DNA of 64,000 nt from Mastigias papua (GCA_964019165.1 OZ025281.1:9732388-9796387), one strand, 5' to 3'. Positions 36,061 through 45,057 are shown, counted from the stretch's first letter. The notes: generated by a model not told the origin, from the sequence alone. Numbers and translations: made by a program.

Positions 36061-36092
36061 ATATACATTTATCTCGTTAGATAGATGTATAT
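36061..36092. terminator. Hairpin after the polymerase gene
   Basis: A 14-bp stem with one G-T pair (ATATACATTTATCT / AGATAGATGTATAT) around a CGTT loop. It lies in the only sizeable gap between plus-strand genes, dividing the replication/integration genes from the structural genes. A role in ending or processing polymerase transcripts is inferred. Confidence 0.45.
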
Positions 36093-36119
36093 AAATTAAT
36101 TATTATAATATATATTATA

Positions 36120-37490
36120 ATGAAATTAGAAGATTATAAAAAACTTGTTGAGATACAATTATTGACAGAAAATGGATTACAAAATATTCTTGAAGCAAAT
36201 AAAGCATATCAGAATAATGAAATAGAAAAGGATTTTAATAATGCTAAAATGTTTAAAACAATAACAGAAAGTAATAAAGAATTAATTGATCGAATTGAGA
36301 AAAAAACAGATCAAAGTGATGAAATAATAAAACAGTTTAAAAATGCCTTACCAATATATAATCAACAAATACCAGAGCCATTAAAATATGAGGATGGTAA
36401 TGAAAATAAAGAATTATCAGAAAAATTAAATACAATGAATATTTTTGATAATAACGATGAAATTAATTTTATTACTAATTTGATTAAGGGTAATCGTGTT
36501 TTCTTGTATAAGGGTAAACAAGATAATGTTGAACATTATTCAAATATAAAATTGATAGATTTAGGAGAATTGAATAAATATACTATTGATGAATTAAAAG
36601 AATATTTAAAATCAGATGAACTAACTAAATTCACTAAACAACTTAGTGGTGCAAAAAAATACCATGAAGGCTTTGAAATGAAAATAGGAGCTTTAAATAA
36701 ATATAAAGAAGCAATAAAAGGTTATATACATAGTCGTGATTTTGTAAAAAAAATAGATAAACCTGATGATAAAGAAGATGATAAACAAGATGATAAAGTA
36801 GTAGACGATAAACCAGCAGATGATAAACAAACAGACGATAAACAATCAGACGATAAACCAGCAGATGATAAAATTACAGAGATTGAGGGTAAAGGAATTA
36901 AACGAAGAAACCGTTATAAAATAGAAAATGGAAAATATAATGAAAAAATAAAAATAAATATGGATAAATTGTATAATAATTATTATGTTGAAGCATGGTA
37001 TAATAATGATATTATTTACGAAAATCAAGGTGACAGAGACACACTTGAACTTTTAACAAAAAGCAGAATTAACAAAAAGAAGAAATATAGTAAATTAAGC
37101 CAACAAATTTTTAATGATATGATAACATTATCAGGAATGGTTAAAAAAAGAAATGCGAAAAATAAATTATTAGGTTCGAGTAATATTATTTTAAACGAAC
37201 ATGATAGACAAAAAAGAATTGAATTATTACGCGGGAGTATCGTTGCAGGCAATGATAATGAGAAGTTACATAACGAATTATCAAAATTAAGTAATCAAGA
37301 AAATGTGACACAAAATAAAAGCGTGAATGATTTATATAGAACATTAAAAACATTAACTCCTTTGATGAAAACTTCTAAGGCTGATGTAAATACTCATAAT
37401 CAAGTATATAATATAATTGATTATTTAAGATCAAACAAATATATATCACGAGATCAATATCATAAATATATAAAAAAACATTTAATGTAA
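36120..37490 (+). CDS. Unknown Polinton protein with Lys/Asp repeats
   Basis: 456 residues, first gene of the structural block. Residues 1-215 are predicted helical and highly charged. About 218-255 is a DDKxADDK-type low-complexity repeat. The C-terminal 200 residues hold a globular part (EGKGIKRR..., LLTKSRINKKKKYS, ending YISRDQYHKYIKKHL) that resembles a conserved Polinton/adintovirus protein family whose function I cannot name. Soluble, with no signal peptide or membrane segment. Possibly a virion or scaffold component, judged only from its place before the capsid genes. Leader TATAATATATATTATA. Confidence 0.7.
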   Translation: MKLEDYKKLVEIQLLTENGLQNILEANKAYQNNEIEKDFNNAKMFKTITESNKELIDRIEKKTDQSDEIIKQFKNALPIYNQQIPEPLKYEDGNENKELSEKLNTMNIFDNNDEINFITNLIKGNRVFLYKGKQDNVEHYSNIKLIDLGELNKYTIDELKEYLKSDELTKFTKQLSGAKKYHEGFEMKIGALNKYKEAIKGYIHSRDFVKKIDKPDDKEDDKQDDKVVDDKPADDKQTDDKQSDDKPADDKITEIEGKGIKRRNRYKIENGKYNEKIKINMDKLYNNYYVEAWYNNDIIYENQGDRDTLELLTKSRINKKKKYSKLSQQIFNDMITLSGMVKKRNAKNKLLGSSNIILNEHDRQKRIELLRGSIVAGNDNEKLHNELSKLSNQENVTQNKSVNDLYRTLKTLTPLMKTSKADVNTHNQVYNIIDYLRSNKYISRDQYHKYIKKHLM

Positions 37491-37503
37491 TATATAATAT
37501 AAT

Positions 37504-38262
37504 ATGGACAGGGTTATATATATCGATACCACTCTCAAATCACCCACAAGTATTCATGGCACGAATTCTGATTTTATTGTTGAATTAGATTCTGATATGA
37601 TTTTCCCTAATACAGGTGAAAATTATTTAGCTCTTAAATATATTAATTTAAATTATACATGGAATAATATCGATCAAGCTAAATATAATAATAATACTAT
37701 GCGTTATAGTAGTGATAATGGATCTACGTTCAAAACAATAACATTTCCTGACGGTAATTATAGTTATTCAGACATAAGTAATTTCATAAACAATTACTTA
37801 GAGACACAAGGTGATAGTAAAACAGGAATACAATTGTATTACGTGTCATCATTAAAAAGGATATTTATAGAACTTGAACCAAATTACAACGTTGATTTTC
37901 GATTGAATAATTCATTTTCTAAACTAATAGGTTTTGCCTCATCGAACGCAATAATAACATCAAGTCGATATTCTAATGATACTCCTGATATCACAAATAG
38001 TGTTGACACAATTGTGATTCACTGTACGCTTTTAAGTGATGTCTGTTACAATGGTAATACGCGGTCTGATGTGCTATATAAATTTCCTACATCTACACAT
38101 AGAATCGGGTACGATATTCCCATTCAGGAAATTAACATGGAATATCATAAGATGAATGATTATAAAATCAGGCGATTTGGGATCAAAATCAGAGATGCTT
38201 TAGATAGAGACTTAAATCTCGAGGACCCTGTATCGATGGCTTTATGTATAAGATCATATTAA
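37504..38262 (+). CDS. Minor capsid (penton-type) protein
   Basis: 252 residues. The start (MDRVIYIDTTLKSPT) and the pattern of a beta-rich domain with PDGNYSYSDISNFINNYL and a FSKLIGF block match the Polinton minor capsid protein, a single jelly roll that would form the pentameric vertices. The C-terminal IRRFGIKIRDALDRDL strand block is also typical. It lies 13 bp after the preceding gene and four genes ahead of the protease, in the usual Polinton late-gene order. All frames intact. Confidence 0.82.
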   Translation: MDRVIYIDTTLKSPTSIHGTNSDFIVELDSDMIFPNTGENYLALKYINLNYTWNNIDQAKYNNNTMRYSSDNGSTFKTITFPDGNYSYSDISNFINNYLETQGDSKTGIQLYYVSSLKRIFIELEPNYNVDFRLNNSFSKLIGFASSNAIITSSRYSNDTPDITNSVDTIVIHCTLLSDVCYNGNTRSDVLYKFPTSTHRIGYDIPIQEINMEYHKMNDYKIRRFGIKIRDALDRDLNLEDPVSMALCIRSY

Positions 38263-38286
38263 TTAAATTATATTATATAATATAAG

Positions 38287-38655
38287 ATGAATAGAAGTTT
38301 TCGTGATGAAAAAATGAGAGATACTTATGGTTATGGTTATGGTTTAAGTGACGTGTTTAAAAGTATGTTTAATTCAGCCACAAAAAAGATAGCAAGTCAA
38401 GGTGCTAAAAAGATAGCTCAAAGTGCTATTGAAAGTGCTGCAAAATCAAGTGCTGATGTTTTAGGTAAAAAAAGCGCGGAAGTTTTGGCTGATAAAATAT
38501 TTAATAACACAAAAAAAGATAAAAAAATAGAACCAATAATTGAAGAGTCAATAAATGAAGTAACCCCTAATAAAGGAGATATTATTGAAAAAGAATTAAA
38601 GAAAATATATAAGAGAGATGATGATATTTCAAAGAAATTTAATGAATTATTATAA
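38287..38655 (+). CDS. Small basic virion-core-like protein
   Basis: 122 residues. The N-terminus has a GYGYGLSDVFKSMF motif, then an Ala/Lys-rich amphipathic helix region (about 30-75), then a charged helical tail. Small proteins of this kind lie between penton and major capsid genes in Polintons and adintoviruses and have been compared with adenovirus core/pX or membrane-active proteins. A virion core or membrane-perturbing role is inferred. Leader TATTATATAATATAAG. Confidence 0.6.
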   Translation: MNRSFRDEKMRDTYGYGYGLSDVFKSMFNSATKKIASQGAKKIAQSAIESAAKSSADVLGKKSAEVLADKIFNNTKKDKKIEPIIEESINEVTPNKGDIIEKELKKIYKRDDDISKKFNELL

Positions 38656-38669
38656 TATATAATATAAGA

Positions 38670-39935
38670 ATGGATTTTAACTTTCGTGAGAATTTAGAAA
38701 AATGTGATATGATTATTCAAGTACCTGATTCTATACAAACAAAGAAGTATATTTTTCGTATTGGAAGTCATCAAGATTATTTACCTATCGACTGGTATAA
38801 TGCTTATTTATATTTTGATTTATCAATTGTAAAAACAGCTGGTACAAAATTCACTACAGGCTCAAGAATTGCATTAGCTAGTGATGCCGGATCATTAATA
38901 AATTCGATAAAATTTGAAAGTGACTCTCGACAAATATTTTATGTCAATGATATAAATTATGCTATTGTTGTAAAAAATCTTATGGAGATGAGTAAGGAGT
39001 ACATTAATAGTGTGGGAAATAAACAATTTTTATATCCTGACACAATAGAAGGTACTGAGATTAACAAATATAATGTAGATGGTACAACAAGTGCTGTGGA
39101 ATCAGATAATACTGCTTTTAACAGTCAATTTTACACAAGGTCAAAATTAACAAGAAATGGAGTACAAGTGATAATGCCGTTAAAATGCATTGAATTTTTT
39201 CAATCCTTGAAGAACGTTTTATTACCGCCCACAAAAATCGAGCTAAGTATTGATATAGAATCTGACGTTAATTTATTATATAAATACGATACTGTATCAG
39301 ATGGTAAAGTTACAATTAAAAATATTTACTTATGTTATGAAAAATTAAATCTATCGCCCGCCAAGAAATTACTGTATACAAATTATCTATCAAAACAACA
39401 AGTTATTAGTTTCTATCGTGAAAATATCTTTAAACTAACGAATTTGAAGAATGTTGAGAACGATGTCATATTGTACGAAACAGCCCAAAAACCTAGACAT
39501 TTATTTATTTGGTTTTCAGATACACTTAATAGATCAGAACAAAAATATGATTCGTTTGAGATAAACACAAATGATGATGAAATTATTAACGCATATATTG
39601 TTATAAATGATAATCGTCATGTGCCAATTACGCCTTACAATACTGTATCACATCCTATAATTGCTTATAATGAACTTTTAAAATATATGACTAAAAATAA
39701 CCAAAGAGAAAGCAATTTTATCGATTTTGAATTATTTAAAACAAAATATATGATATTATATTTTAATATTAATGATAATATCACAGAATCATTGCGTGAT
39801 AGTTTTTGTAAAATTCAATTTAAATATATTTTAAAATCAGAACCTGCGAACGAGTACACAATCTATTCATTGCTCTTATATGAGGATCAATATAAAATCT
39901 CCTTAATAAATGGCAAATCAGAGATTATAAAATAA
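38670..39935 (+). CDS. Major capsid protein, double jelly roll
   Basis: 421 residues. Recognised by the conserved N-terminal half (DWYNAYLYFDL, ALASDAGSLINSIKF, then INYAIVVKNLMEMS and NKQFLYPDT) and the C-terminal half (PRHLFIWFSDTL, INAYIVINDNRHVPI, IIAYNELLKYM, NFIDFELFK) of Polinton major capsid proteins. It would assemble as trimers forming the icosahedral shell. The length is at the short end of the family, but both barrels appear complete. Follows the core-like gene by 14 bp, leader AATATATAATATAAGA. Confidence 0.88.
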   Translation: MDFNFRENLEKCDMIIQVPDSIQTKKYIFRIGSHQDYLPIDWYNAYLYFDLSIVKTAGTKFTTGSRIALASDAGSLINSIKFESDSRQIFYVNDINYAIVVKNLMEMSKEYINSVGNKQFLYPDTIEGTEINKYNVDGTTSAVESDNTAFNSQFYTRSKLTRNGVQVIMPLKCIEFFQSLKNVLLPPTKIELSIDIESDVNLLYKYDTVSDGKVTIKNIYLCYEKLNLSPAKKLLYTNYLSKQQVISFYRENIFKLTNLKNVENDVILYETAQKPRHLFIWFSDTLNRSEQKYDSFEINTNDDEIINAYIVINDNRHVPITPYNTVSHPIIAYNELLKYMTKNNQRESNFIDFELFKTKYMILYFNINDNITESLRDSFCKIQFKYILKSEPANEYTIYSLLLYEDQYKISLINGKSEIIK

Positions 39936-39964
39936 AACAATTAATCTACAATATAATATAATAG

Positions 39965-40792
39965 ATGAAATTAATTAATGTTAAATTTACTGAATTTCAA
40001 AAAGATAAATTAAGACGAGCATATAATAAACGAGAAAAGATTTCATTAAAACTTGTATATGATCCACATGGTGACAGAATATACGTAAATGATCGGCAAT
40101 ATAATAAATTAATGAAAGGTCATCCTGTGATTATAAATTTCAATGACACGCATTTTCGTGCTATGAAAAAAGATGGTGGGTCTTTATTAACGAGTTTAAT
40201 AGGCCCTATAACAAAAATTGCAAGTAAAGCAGCGCCTGTTTTAACAAAGCAAATCCTACCTGGTCTAGCTACAGGCGTCGCATCCGCCTTAGGGTCTCTT
40301 GGAATAGACTCCCTATTTAGCGGTAAAGGGATTGATGGAAAAACAGGCGATCTCATAAAGGGCCTTGCTGTAATTGAAAATGAATTAAGAAAATTATCTA
40401 AACCACAAAAAGCTAAATTTGATGAAATCATGATGACTGGTTCTGGTCAATCAGGAGGGTTCATTGGTGCTTTGCTTGCTAGCCTAGGGATACCGATGAT
40501 AATAAAGGCCCTTACAGGAAGTGGAATTCATAACCGGCCTTATGACGTACAGTCATATAAAACCCATCCTAAAAAGATACCAATACCAAATCAGCCTATT
40601 GTAAAACAACCTGAAGGATCTTCATTGAATGAATGGGAATTATGGAATCCGCCTCCATTCAATGAAAATCATGAAATGATCGAGTATAAAGGTCGTGGTG
40701 TAAAAAAAAAAAGATCAAAAACAGGAGAAGGAATTTTGTTCGGATCAAAGAGCCCATTCAAGAACGTGCCTCTCCTGAACATCCTCTTTTGA
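39965..40792 (+). CDS. pVI-like virion protein
   Basis: 275 residues. The N-terminal about 60 residues are basic. A long Gly/Ala-rich hydrophobic region follows (LLTSLIGPITKIASKAAPVL, then GGFIGALLASLGIPMIIKAL), and the end is SPFKNVPLLNIL, a highly characteristic C-terminus of Polinton proteins compared with adenovirus pVI, the membrane-lytic protein that activates the protease. The next gene is that protease, read in the -1 frame and overlapping the stop by 4 bp. An A11 run lies at 40702-40712, 78 bp before the stop. Confidence 0.75.
   Translation: MKLINVKFTEFQKDKLRRAYNKREKISLKLVYDPHGDRIYVNDRQYNKLMKGHPVIINFNDTHFRAMKKDGGSLLTSLIGPITKIASKAAPVLTKQILPGLATGVASALGSLGIDSLFSGKGIDGKTGDLIKGLAVIENELRKLSKPQKAKFDEIMMTGSGQSGGFIGALLASLGIPMIIKALTGSGIHNRPYDVQSYKTHPKKIPIPNQPIVKQPEGSSLNEWELWNPPPFNENHEMIEYKGRGVKKKRSKTGEGILFGSKSPFKNVPLLNILF
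40702..40712 (+). other. A11 tract at pVI/protease junction
   Basis: Eleven A residues (GGTGT-A11-G). The protease frame (-1) is open from just upstream (after a TAA at about 40687) and has no ATG before its conserved region, so slippage here would give a pVI-protease fusion. Confidence 0.6.
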
Positions 40793-41247
40793 GATTTGAA
40801 GACGAACCTATAAGTGATATAGATTTAAAGAGATGGATTTATCACTTGAAAATAAAGAATTTTGGAGGTGTTTATGCTAAAGATCAATTAACACGTGATA
40901 TGATTAAAAAAGATCATTTCTATATTATAAATTTAGATAATTTTAATTCTGTAAAAAACGGAACTCATTGGACTGCTTTTTATTATGATAAAAAATATAA
41001 TCATATAGAATATTTCGATTCTTATGGATTGATGCCACCAAAGATAATTAGTGAAAATTATAATTATATATATAACACAAGTCAGTTTCAAAGTTACAAT
41101 TCAATGGCTTGTGGATATTATTGTCTTTATTATATTTATCATCGATTTCATGGTCTTAGTTTTTATGAAATTATAAAACGATTTAGTTTGGTAGATAAAG
41201 AATACAATCAAAAATTGATTATAGATTTTTTTAATAAATATAAGTAA
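40789..41247 (+). CDS. Adenovirus-type (C5/Ulp1-fold) maturation protease
   Basis: 152 residues counted from 40789. Catalytic residues: H60 (GTHWTAF), D77 (YFDSYG), oxyanion Q101, and nucleophile C108 (SMACGYYC), with Q-C spacing of seven as in adenovirus protease. It cleaves capsid precursors during virion maturation. Start problem: codon 40789 is TTG, and the first in-frame ATG (RDM, residue 38) would remove the conserved N-terminal block (FEDEPISDIDL...FGGVYAKD). Translation may use TTG, reinitiate at the TTGA overlap, or come from -1 slippage on the upstream A11. An ancestral ATGA overlap changed to TTGA is also possible. Confidence 0.88.
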   Translation: MRFEDEPISDIDLKRWIYHLKIKNFGGVYAKDQLTRDMIKKDHFYIINLDNFNSVKNGTHWTAFYYDKKYNHIEYFDSYGLMPPKIISENYNYIYNTSQFQSYNSMACGYYCLYYIYHRFHGLSFYEIIKRFSLVDKEYNQKLIIDFFNKYK

Positions 41248-41259
41248 TATTATATATAC

Positions 41260-42252
41260 ATGGGTGTTCATGACGGATCACATAAATTTCATGAAAATGC
41301 AGATCAATATCACAAGAAAGATGAAGATATAGATATGAATAATAGAAGAATCGATAATTTAAAAACTATTTGTATGACAGATCAAACAAGTAACTTAAAA
41401 TATGCTATTAACATGGAGTGTTTACTGAACTATACGATTTCGACGTTATCAGAGACAATATACTGGGAGTATTATCAAGGCGCAACAGCGTATTATAAAA
41501 TAGACACAGCGAATTCACATGAAGTAACTTTTGATTCTGTAAGAAGCGTTTCAAAAATGTTCGATCAAAGTTTATCACAATCAGACGCGGAACAAAACAC
41601 GTATAGCGCACAACCTACGATTTGTACTAAAGCGGATCGTCGAAATAATCGATATTATCTAATATTCGACGGGAGTAAAAATCAAAGAATGATATCTGAT
41701 ATAAACTTAAATGTAAGTACAGGAGAAGAAGATATAATAAATATTTTTATAGTTTATAATATTTCGAATTTTTCAGGGACCTATTGGTGTCGTGCGTCTC
41801 TGTTCGGCCATGACGATGGTGGCTTTGATGCCTTTGTCACCTTTAGCCCACAAGGCGATTTAATTGTTTCAAAAACAACAAATGATCATATAGTTATTGG
41901 GAAAAATACAACGAATGGACGAACGCCTATAGCAGATTATCAAAGTAAAGCTAATGCTGGTGAATTAAATAAATGGATATGTTTATCCGTTCATTGGAAT
42001 ATTCCAACTGAAACTTCATACGTTTATTGTAATGGTAAAAAACTGACAGATTTTACAAGCAAAAGCGGCGGAGTAGGATCGCAACAGATGACCTTCGGCG
42101 ATCTGAACCCTAACAGCATCGCCCCGTTTAACGGAAAAATCGCTTCTTTTTTATTATATAAAAATAAACGCATGACAAAACGTGATATTCTTCTTCATCA
42201 TAAAGTTATGTGTAAATGGTATGGCGTCGATCATGATCCTATAACATTCTAA
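41260..42252 (+). CDS. Spike-like protein with LamG/ConA-type head
   Basis: 330 residues. The N-terminus has a virion-anchoring style segment (EDIDMNNRRIDNLKT) like fibre proteins of many DNA viruses. From about 150 to the end it forms a beta-sandwich with the pattern of laminin-G/concanavalin-like domains (NIFIVYNISN, WICLSVHWN, YVYCNGKKL, FNGKIASFLLYKNKRM, then DILLHHKVMCKWYG). The same closing block occurs at the end of the next large protein. A host-attachment role is inferred. Leader ATATTATATATAC. Confidence 0.7.
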   Translation: MGVHDGSHKFHENADQYHKKDEDIDMNNRRIDNLKTICMTDQTSNLKYAINMECLLNYTISTLSETIYWEYYQGATAYYKIDTANSHEVTFDSVRSVSKMFDQSLSQSDAEQNTYSAQPTICTKADRRNNRYYLIFDGSKNQRMISDINLNVSTGEEDIINIFIVYNISNFSGTYWCRASLFGHDDGGFDAFVTFSPQGDLIVSKTTNDHIVIGKNTTNGRTPIADYQSKANAGELNKWICLSVHWNIPTETSYVYCNGKKLTDFTSKSGGVGSQQMTFGDLNPNSIAPFNGKIASFLLYKNKRMTKRDILLHHKVMCKWYGVDHDPITF

Positions 42253-42262
42253 TATAAAATAT

Positions 42263-42361
42263 ATGAATCGTAATACATTAATGTATTTTATTCGACGTAT
42301 TATTTTTGATGTATCTTTATTAACATTTGTTGGTATATCAATATTTTATCAAATATTATAA
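42263..42361 (+). CDS. Tiny hydrophobic single-pass membrane protein
   Basis: 32 residues. A short basic N-terminal part (residues 1-12, with R11-R12) is followed by one hydrophobic segment (about 13-31). It fills the gap between the two spike genes exactly, and its ATG has the same leader type (AATATAAAATAT) as annotated neighbours. No homologue recognised. It could be chance in AT-rich DNA, but leader and placement favour a gene. Confidence 0.45.
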   Translation: MNRNTLMYFIRRIIFDVSLLTFVGISIFYQIL

Positions 42362-42371
42362 TATATAATAT

Positions 42372-44594
42372 ATGGGAAAATATGATGGAGTAATATCAGA
42401 TTATAAAGACAATGAAAATCAAATTAAATTTAATATGAATGATTTCCATTGGAGCAATGATAATATGATTAATATTAATAAGAATATCAAGTTTATTCTT
42501 CATTCGAGCCAATATAGTGATAAATTCACGATTAAAAATGATGTGTTAGACATTGATAAAGATAAAATCGAAATCAATGCTAAATCGATCATACCTATCG
42601 ATTCATTAGGTACCCCAACATCAATTATAAGTGTTGATAATAATGATAAATTGAAATTAAATTTATCATCTGATTTTATGACCTTGAATAATGCTCTTTA
42701 TTGTAATTTAGGCGCTGGTTTAACAAGAGACGACCAAAATAGAATTACAATAAATATAGCGAAATGTAATCTCAAATTTGTAAATAATCAGCTCTGTATC
42801 GATATGAATGCTATGATTGATGATTTTAATTGTATAAAGCTAGATAATAAAAACCGATTAAGATTAGATTTCAATGCAGATGATTTCATCAAAGACAGCA
42901 CAGGAAAATTATGGTTAAAACTGTATGACAAGCATCTCGTACGTACTCAAAATGGTATTGAGTTAAATATTGACAACGACACGATACGATTTGATACAAA
43001 TGAATCGAAACTAGTATCAAGTATTGATAAATATGTCGTGCCGCAATATTCACAGAATGGTGATATTTATTTAGACGCCGCAACAAAAAAGATGAAATTA
43101 AACATAAACAATTACGTGGATGATAATATCGGGTCGAAAGTAATTATGAATACAAATAACAAGATAGACTTAAACATCGTAAATCAACAGTCAGGTGAAA
43201 TTTATTTCGAAAAAACGAATCAATTGGCCATCAGACCATCTCCATATTTTACAAGAGATTCATCAGGTCATTTGATACCGATTGTAAATAACGATCATGC
43301 TCTTAATCTTAATAATCATAAATTAAATTTAGACGTGTCCGCACCATTGACTTTTGTAAATAAAAAGTTAACATTAGATTATGATGCTTATTTTAAGTTA
43401 ACAAATAATAAATTAGATATTGATATTACGAAATTAAAAACAGATATTGTTATACCCAAGCAAAACGAGGGTATAAAACTAAATCACGACGGTACTTTAT
43501 CAATTGACACGTCTGTGCTTACGAGCTTGATAAACGTGAGTTCTTTATCAGGTCTTAAAATTGTTAATAATACAATTATTGTAGATGAAGGGCTTATGTC
43601 GAGTAATTTAATTAGATTGAACAGTAATTCAACTATTAAAAGACGTGCTAATAACTTTTACGAGATTGAGTGCGATCGTGTTTCAATAGATAGTGATTTT
43701 ACTAGTGGAGCATTAAAAGTAAAAGACACTTATGTCCCATCTGTTGTTACATCTGATTATATTAAAAATAAAGTTCAAAATGAATCATACTTTAAAGATA
43801 TGTTAAAGTTTCAAGGGCCATGTATTTTAAAAAGATGTGCCCTGTGTTGGATGGATCTTAATTGTGAGGGAGATGTAGATAAATCAATAGGGACAAATTC
43901 TGTGATTATAAATAAATTACATAATCAAAAACACAGATTTAAGGATTTCTATTATTATACATGTGAAAATAGTCCAACATATCATTATAAACATTACACC
44001 TATCTTGTTTTTACTGATATCAATAATGATAATCATATATATTTTAATAATACCAATCAAAAAATGACTTTTGTAGATGCATTTCTTAAAAAGAATGATT
44101 TATTTTCCGTGTGTTTTAACTTCGTTATAGAGCCTGAAAAGAAAAGTGTAGATATTAATTCCACATTAATGTCGTATGATACTGATAACTATATAAAAGT
44201 ACTTTATAACAATCAAGGCATCGTTTATCGATTCGGCGATATGTATAAAAACAGTAATTATTTATTAGAAGCTATTATACCAACACCAAATTCATTATTA
44301 AATCGGAAAAATATTATAACAGTATATTTTAGTGGAATAAACGACACTTTGGGAAATAATAATAAAAATATTGTTTATGTAAATAGTAATAAAATTCAAG
44401 ACGATATAATAACTATTAATCCATCGTTTATCGACCAATTACAACAACAATATAATACATTTAATTTATTTAATAACATCAATAATTCACAGTCGTTTTA
44501 TGGAAAATTTTATGATTTCTCAATGCTACAAAACTTAAGTGTACAAGAAATGATAAATTTACATGAGTATTACAAGTACATCCATAATATATAA
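42372..44594 (+). CDS. Long fibre-like protein with beta-spiral shaft
   Basis: 740 residues. About residues 60-430 consist of repeated short units of the adenovirus fibre-shaft type, a turn followed by alternating hydrophobic strand residues: DDQNRITINI, VNNQLCIDM, DNKNRLRLDF, QNGIELNI, NTNNKIDLNI, PLTFVNKKLTLDYD, TNNKLDIDI, NHDGTLSID. After a middle region, the C-terminal 230 residues look like a LamG/ConA-type head (MSYDTDNYIKVLYN, IITVYFSG, YGKFYDFSML...MINLHEYY) resembling that of the gene at 41260. Predicted trimeric attachment fibre projecting from the penton. Intact frame, leader TATAATATATAATAT. Confidence 0.7.
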   Translation: MGKYDGVISDYKDNENQIKFNMNDFHWSNDNMININKNIKFILHSSQYSDKFTIKNDVLDIDKDKIEINAKSIIPIDSLGTPTSIISVDNNDKLKLNLSSDFMTLNNALYCNLGAGLTRDDQNRITINIAKCNLKFVNNQLCIDMNAMIDDFNCIKLDNKNRLRLDFNADDFIKDSTGKLWLKLYDKHLVRTQNGIELNIDNDTIRFDTNESKLVSSIDKYVVPQYSQNGDIYLDAATKKMKLNINNYVDDNIGSKVIMNTNNKIDLNIVNQQSGEIYFEKTNQLAIRPSPYFTRDSSGHLIPIVNNDHALNLNNHKLNLDVSAPLTFVNKKLTLDYDAYFKLTNNKLDIDITKLKTDIVIPKQNEGIKLNHDGTLSIDTSVLTSLINVSSLSGLKIVNNTIIVDEGLMSSNLIRLNSNSTIKRRANNFYEIECDRVSIDSDFTSGALKVKDTYVPSVVTSDYIKNKVQNESYFKDMLKFQGPCILKRCALCWMDLNCEGDVDKSIGTNSVIINKLHNQKHRFKDFYYYTCENSPTYHYKHYTYLVFTDINNDNHIYFNNTNQKMTFVDAFLKKNDLFSVCFNFVIEPEKKSVDINSTLMSYDTDNYIKVLYNNQGIVYRFGDMYKNSNYLLEAIIPTPNSLLNRKNIITVYFSGINDTLGNNNKNIVYVNSNKIQDDIITINPSFIDQLQQQYNTFNLFNNINNSQSFYGKFYDFSMLQNLSVQEMINLHEYYKYIHNI

Positions 44595-44616
44595 TAAGAT
44601 TATAATATATATTATA

Positions 44617-45057
44617 ATGGATTCGCCGAGAAATGTTATTAGATTTATGAATGAGAATTTCTATCTCTTTGAAAAACAATATGAGGATGTTGATAAAAAT
44701 GTCTTAAAAGCTGCCATCGCTTATAAATATTTATTAGCTACTTATTTACACATTAAAAATGTTACAATAGAACAGATTTTAATCGAGAATGATTACGACA
44801 TAGGTCTAATCGGCCCTGGTCATTCATGTTTAACAAGTATATGTGAAAAAATATGTCCCAATCGCGTCTGTCATTTGCATTCTATTCTTCATGATGTATA
44901 TGGTCGTATATTTTTGAAATATAATCAAGGGCGTGGTTATTTTTATATGTTTAAAGCACCTAATTGGATGAAAAAGTGTCCGTTGTTCGGTCATATTACA
45001 GGATTAATGTATTCAATTTATTATAATATCAGATATTATCATGAATATCAAACTTAA
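44617..45057 (+). CDS. Unknown Cys/His-containing protein
   Basis: 146 residues from the ATG that follows the leader ATAATATATATTATA. An upstream in-frame ATG at 44563 lies inside the fibre gene and is less likely. Helical N-terminal half, then a central GPGHSCLTSICEKICPNRVC and LHSILHDVYGR motif, ending in hydrophobic/aromatic residues. The H...HD pattern recalls phospholipase-like sites but I cannot assign a family. Last plus-strand gene. Its 3' end overlaps the convergent minus-strand gene by 29 bp. Confidence 0.6.
   Translation: MDSPRNVIRFMNENFYLFEKQYEDVDKNVLKAAIAYKYLLATYLHIKNVTIEQILIENDYDIGLIGPGHSCLTSICEKICPNRVCHLHSILHDVYGRIFLKYNQGRGYFYMFKAPNWMKKCPLFGHITGLMYSIYYNIRYYHEYQT

Noticed and set aside
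44563..44616. Upstream start for the 44617 gene
   Set aside because: It would overlap the fibre gene and precede the AT leader. The ATG at 44617 fits the pattern of all neighbouring genes.
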